From assembly GCF_937863175.1 (NCBI RefSeq), contig NZ_CALMCQ010000124.1, positions 1 through 42,734 on the forward strand: a stretch of 42,734 bases of DNA. Direction: 5' to 3'. A program made the position numbers and the translations under genes. The notes below the pieces were generated by a model that was not told where the DNA came from, did no database searches, and saw nothing but the letters and a program-made list of their open reading frames with translations. Positions within the stretch are counted from its first letter, which is position 1. Every line of letters begins with the position of its first letter. Positions 41,137 through 42,734 of the stretch are shown here, piece by piece. The stretch comes from an uncultured Meiothermus sp. GTDB lineage: Bacteria; Deinococcota; Deinococci; Deinococcales; Thermaceae.

Positions 41137-42063
41137 TCAAGACAAGATTCGGGCCTGGTCTAAGCGACACTCCCTCCCTTCCATTAGCATTGCATGAGTC
41201 TTGGTTTGGACGTTCTGGCTGACCGGCTGGGTTGAACCAAAGTGCACCTCCGCAGGGGTCTGATACTCGAGTGACTGATGCAGCCGCTCCTGGTTGTAGA
41301 ACTCCAGATAGCAGCTGATACCGCCTCTGGCTTGTTTTGGTGTTTGGTAGTCGTGCAGGTAGACCTCCTCGTATTTCAGAGTGCGCCACAGCCTTTCGGT
41401 AAAGATGTTGTCACTGGCTCGTCCCTTGCCGTCCATGCTGACCCTGACCCCGGCGCGGTGAAGGAGCTGGAGATAGCTGGGACTGGTGAACTGACTGCCC
41501 TGGTCGCTATTTAAGATGTCGGGCCTGGCTTGTACAAAGGCCCGTGCCACCGCCTCCAGCACAAATCCCAGTTCGAGGCTGTCGTCTAGTTCCCAACTGA
41601 CCACGTACCGGGAGAACCAGTCCATGATGGCCACCAGATAGAGCCAGCCCCTGGCTAAGCGGATATACGTGATGTCTATCCCCCAGACCTGATTAGGAAG
41701 GGTGATGGCTAGACCTCGTAACAGGTAGGGGTAGACCTGATGATCGCTGCGGCGTTTGCTCAGGTTTGGACCCGGATGAATCCCCTGGATGCCCATCTCC
41801 CGCATGTGCCGCTGGACAGTCTTGCGGCCCAGGTGCCAGCCTTCTCGGCGCAAGCTCGCGGTGATCCGCCTGGAACCGTAGAAGGGACAACGGGTGTAGA
41901 GTTCGTCGATGCGGTGTTTCAGGGCGATCTCCTCAGTCGACGGCGCAAGCGGGCAGTAGTAGAGCCCTGAGCGGTTCAGGTTCAACAGTTCCGCTTGCTT
42001 CGTGATAGGCATGGTCTCATCCTCCCAGTCGAGTAGGGCCAGGCGTTCAGCTCTGGTCATCAT
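41137..42063 (-). CDS. IS3-family transposase OrfB (DDE integrase domain)
   Basis: The 308-aa protein has the HTH_21-like part (CPFYGSRRITASLRREGW) and an rve integrase core. The catalytic DDE residues lie in WGIDITYI, LNSDQGSQF and TERLWRTLKYEEV. Alone it starts at ATG 42063. In IS3 elements it is mainly made as a fusion with OrfA by programmed -1 frameshifting, and the A9 run at the overlap fits that. It appears intact. Confidence 0.92.
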   Translation of the reverse strand: MMTRAERLALLDWEDETMPITKQAELLNLNRSGLYYCPLAPSTEEIALKHRIDELYTRCPFYGSRRITASLRREGWHLGRKTVQRHMREMGIQGIHPGPNLSKRRSDHQVYPYLLRGLAITLPNQVWGIDITYIRLARGWLYLVAIMDWFSRYVVSWELDDSLELGFVLEAVARAFVQARPDILNSDQGSQFTSPSYLQLLHRAGVRVSMDGKGRASDNIFTERLWRTLKYEEVYLHDYQTPKQARGGISCYLEFYNQERLHQSLEYQTPAEVHFGSTQPVSQNVQTKTHAMLMEGRECRLDQARILS

Positions 42064-42340
42064 AGAGACCTTTTTTTTTGAGCCAAGCCAGTTGCGTGCT
42101 CAGCCGGCCGATCTCGGTGTAGAGCTCTTCGATCTTTTGCTCATAGGCTGCTTGGGCTGCTTTAGCATCCTTATCCCGGTCGAACAGCTGCGGCAACCCC
42201 TCAAGGGCAGCTTTCTTCCAGCGGTGCAGCATACTGGGGTGTACCCCGTAAGCAGAGACCAGCTCCGAAACGGTCTTTTCTTCCCTGAGTAGCTCCAGGA
42301 CCACCTGCGCTTTGAAACTGGCTGAGTGGTTCTTTCTCAT
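42047..42340 (-). CDS. IS3-family transposase OrfA (HTH)
   Basis: This 97-aa protein has a helix-turn-helix (KAQVVLELLREEKTVSELVSAYGVHPSMLHRWKK) and a leucine-zipper-like helix (EQKIEELYTEIGRLSTQLAWLKKK). On the coding strand a run of nine A residues codes for the KKK and precedes the OrfB frame, a typical slippery site. It binds the IS ends and combines with OrfB in the active OrfAB transposase. Confidence 0.92.
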   Translation of the reverse strand: MRKNHSASFKAQVVLELLREEKTVSELVSAYGVHPSMLHRWKKAALEGLPQLFDRDKDAKAAQAAYEQKIEELYTEIGRLSTQLAWLKKKGLYDDQS

Positions 42341-42547
42341 CTTCTATAGTCGCTTAGAGCCTGCGGTTTTCGTGTCCAGTTTATGGGGTCCACTATACCC
42401 AGTCCGACTTTGCGCGCAAGAAGGGAGTGAAGCGGCAGACGGTGAGCCAATACTTTACCGGTAGGAAGGGGCTGCTCACCAACACCGGGAAGGACTTGCT
42501 CGAGTTTCTCGAGGTGGAGATTCGCTTGGTAGCCAGGGGGGAAAAGG

Positions 42548-42734
42548 ATGCCCAATAAGAAAGGTACCCGCAAGGCGCAAGGCGAAGGCCACATCCGCCG
42601 CCGTGCGGATGGAAGGTATGAAGCCCAGGTGGCCCTGGGCTACTACAACGGCAAGCGGGTGCGGAAGAGTATCTACGGCAAGTCCGAAGCCGAGGTCGTG
42701 AAAAAGAAAACCGCGCTGCTTGCACTGCACGGCT
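42548..42734 (+). CDS. Tyrosine integrase, N-terminal part (runs off the window)
   Basis: The first 62 residues are seen, MPNKKGTRKAQGEGHIRRRA then DGRYEAQVALGYYNGKRVRK. This is the AP2-like arm-binding domain of phage and ICE tyrosine recombinases. The catalytic domain lies beyond the edge. The ATG overlaps the HTH gene stop. Together with the tRNA fragment at 24372, it marks the right side of an integrated element. Confidence 0.82.
   Translation, partial: MPNKKGTRKAQGEGHIRRRADGRYEAQVALGYYNGKRVRKSIYGKSEAEVVKKKTALLALHG

Larger units (their letters stand above)
41125..42392 (-). mobile_element. IS3-family insertion sequence
   Basis: The element of about 1268 bp has inverted ends TGGACCCC and GGGGTCCA; GTGGACCCC is shared if one more base is counted on each side. 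It carries the two overlapping minus-strand frames of an IS3-family transposase. The exact target duplication is unclear: CTA occurs on both sides, but it would put the left end three bases farther out. It interrupts the HTH gene. Confidence 0.85.
41053..42558 (+). pseudogene. HTH repressor-like gene split by an IS3-family element
   Basis: The 5' part (41053-41124) reads MRRVEAQLLEQIERVMRIKG-KTL. The 3' part (from 42397) reads TQSDFARKKGVKRQTVSQYF then TGRKGLLTNTGKDLLEFLEV, ending at TAA 42556-42558. Joined, they form a protein of about 78 aa that parallels the HTH regulator at 38853. The insertion falls just before the helix-turn-helix, so the repressor is lost. The stop overlaps the integrase ATG at 42548, so the two genes were an operon under the triple operator. 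Confidence 0.82.

Overview
The window looks like chromosome of a thermophilic bacterium of the Deinococcota, most likely Thermaceae and probably Meiothermus. I base this on the tRNA m1A58 methyltransferase, which closely resembles Thermus TrmI, on a minor-pilin operon with the gene order of the Thermus pilA1-pilA2-pilA3-comZ competence cluster, on -10 boxes sitting 6-9 nt before start codons (leaderless-type), and on a very high frequency of the hexamer CTCGAG. The genus is inference; no rRNA lies in the window.

Layout. (1) 1-1000: an MBL-fold hydrolase. (2) 1045-3860: an integron remnant. It has a decayed C-terminal piece of an IntI-like recombinase on the minus strand, then plus-strand cassette-type genes: TfoX-like plus microbial PARG, a YcgL-type nucleotidyltransferase and an unknown protein. 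One convincing and one weak attC-like site separate them. (3) 4481-5248: trmI. (4) 5346-19256: three complete minor-pilin sets. Each has one large subunit lacking Glu5 (557, 707 and 707 aa) and three small prepilins of GspH/FimT, PilV and PilW type. A histidine kinase lies between sets 1 and 2 and a NarL-type regulator between sets 2 and 3. All three sets are preceded by the same short GC-rich hairpin. (5) 19448-24338: lepA and a polar amino acid ABC transporter. (6) 24372 to the right edge: an integrated element. It starts at a tRNA 3' fragment and ends, within the window, at the 5' end of a tyrosine integrase gene.

The element is a defence island on a type I restriction-modification locus. 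hsdM carries an in-frame amber codon, hsdS a frameshift, and hsdR is intact. Accessory modules (Fic, Abi_C-like, HigBA with a fused ImmA/IrrE-type peptidase, DUF3800) sit between M and S and between S and R. Their junctions carry recombination scars: a duplicated hsdM 3' end, two extra hsdR 5' ends, and an hsdR-start/hsdS-end chimera. This suggests that several RM loci, each with its own passenger, were collapsed into one. Farther right are a decayed peptidase-like ORF, two related secreted proteins, a zinc-motif protein, an HTH regulator, a SpoT-like HD hydrolase, and a second HTH gene. That last gene has three phased operator-like palindromes over its promoter and is split by an IS3-family element.

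Functionally, the left half is housekeeping plus pilus-tip and DNA-uptake machinery, probably under two-component control. The right half is mobile defence cargo, much of it visibly decaying.
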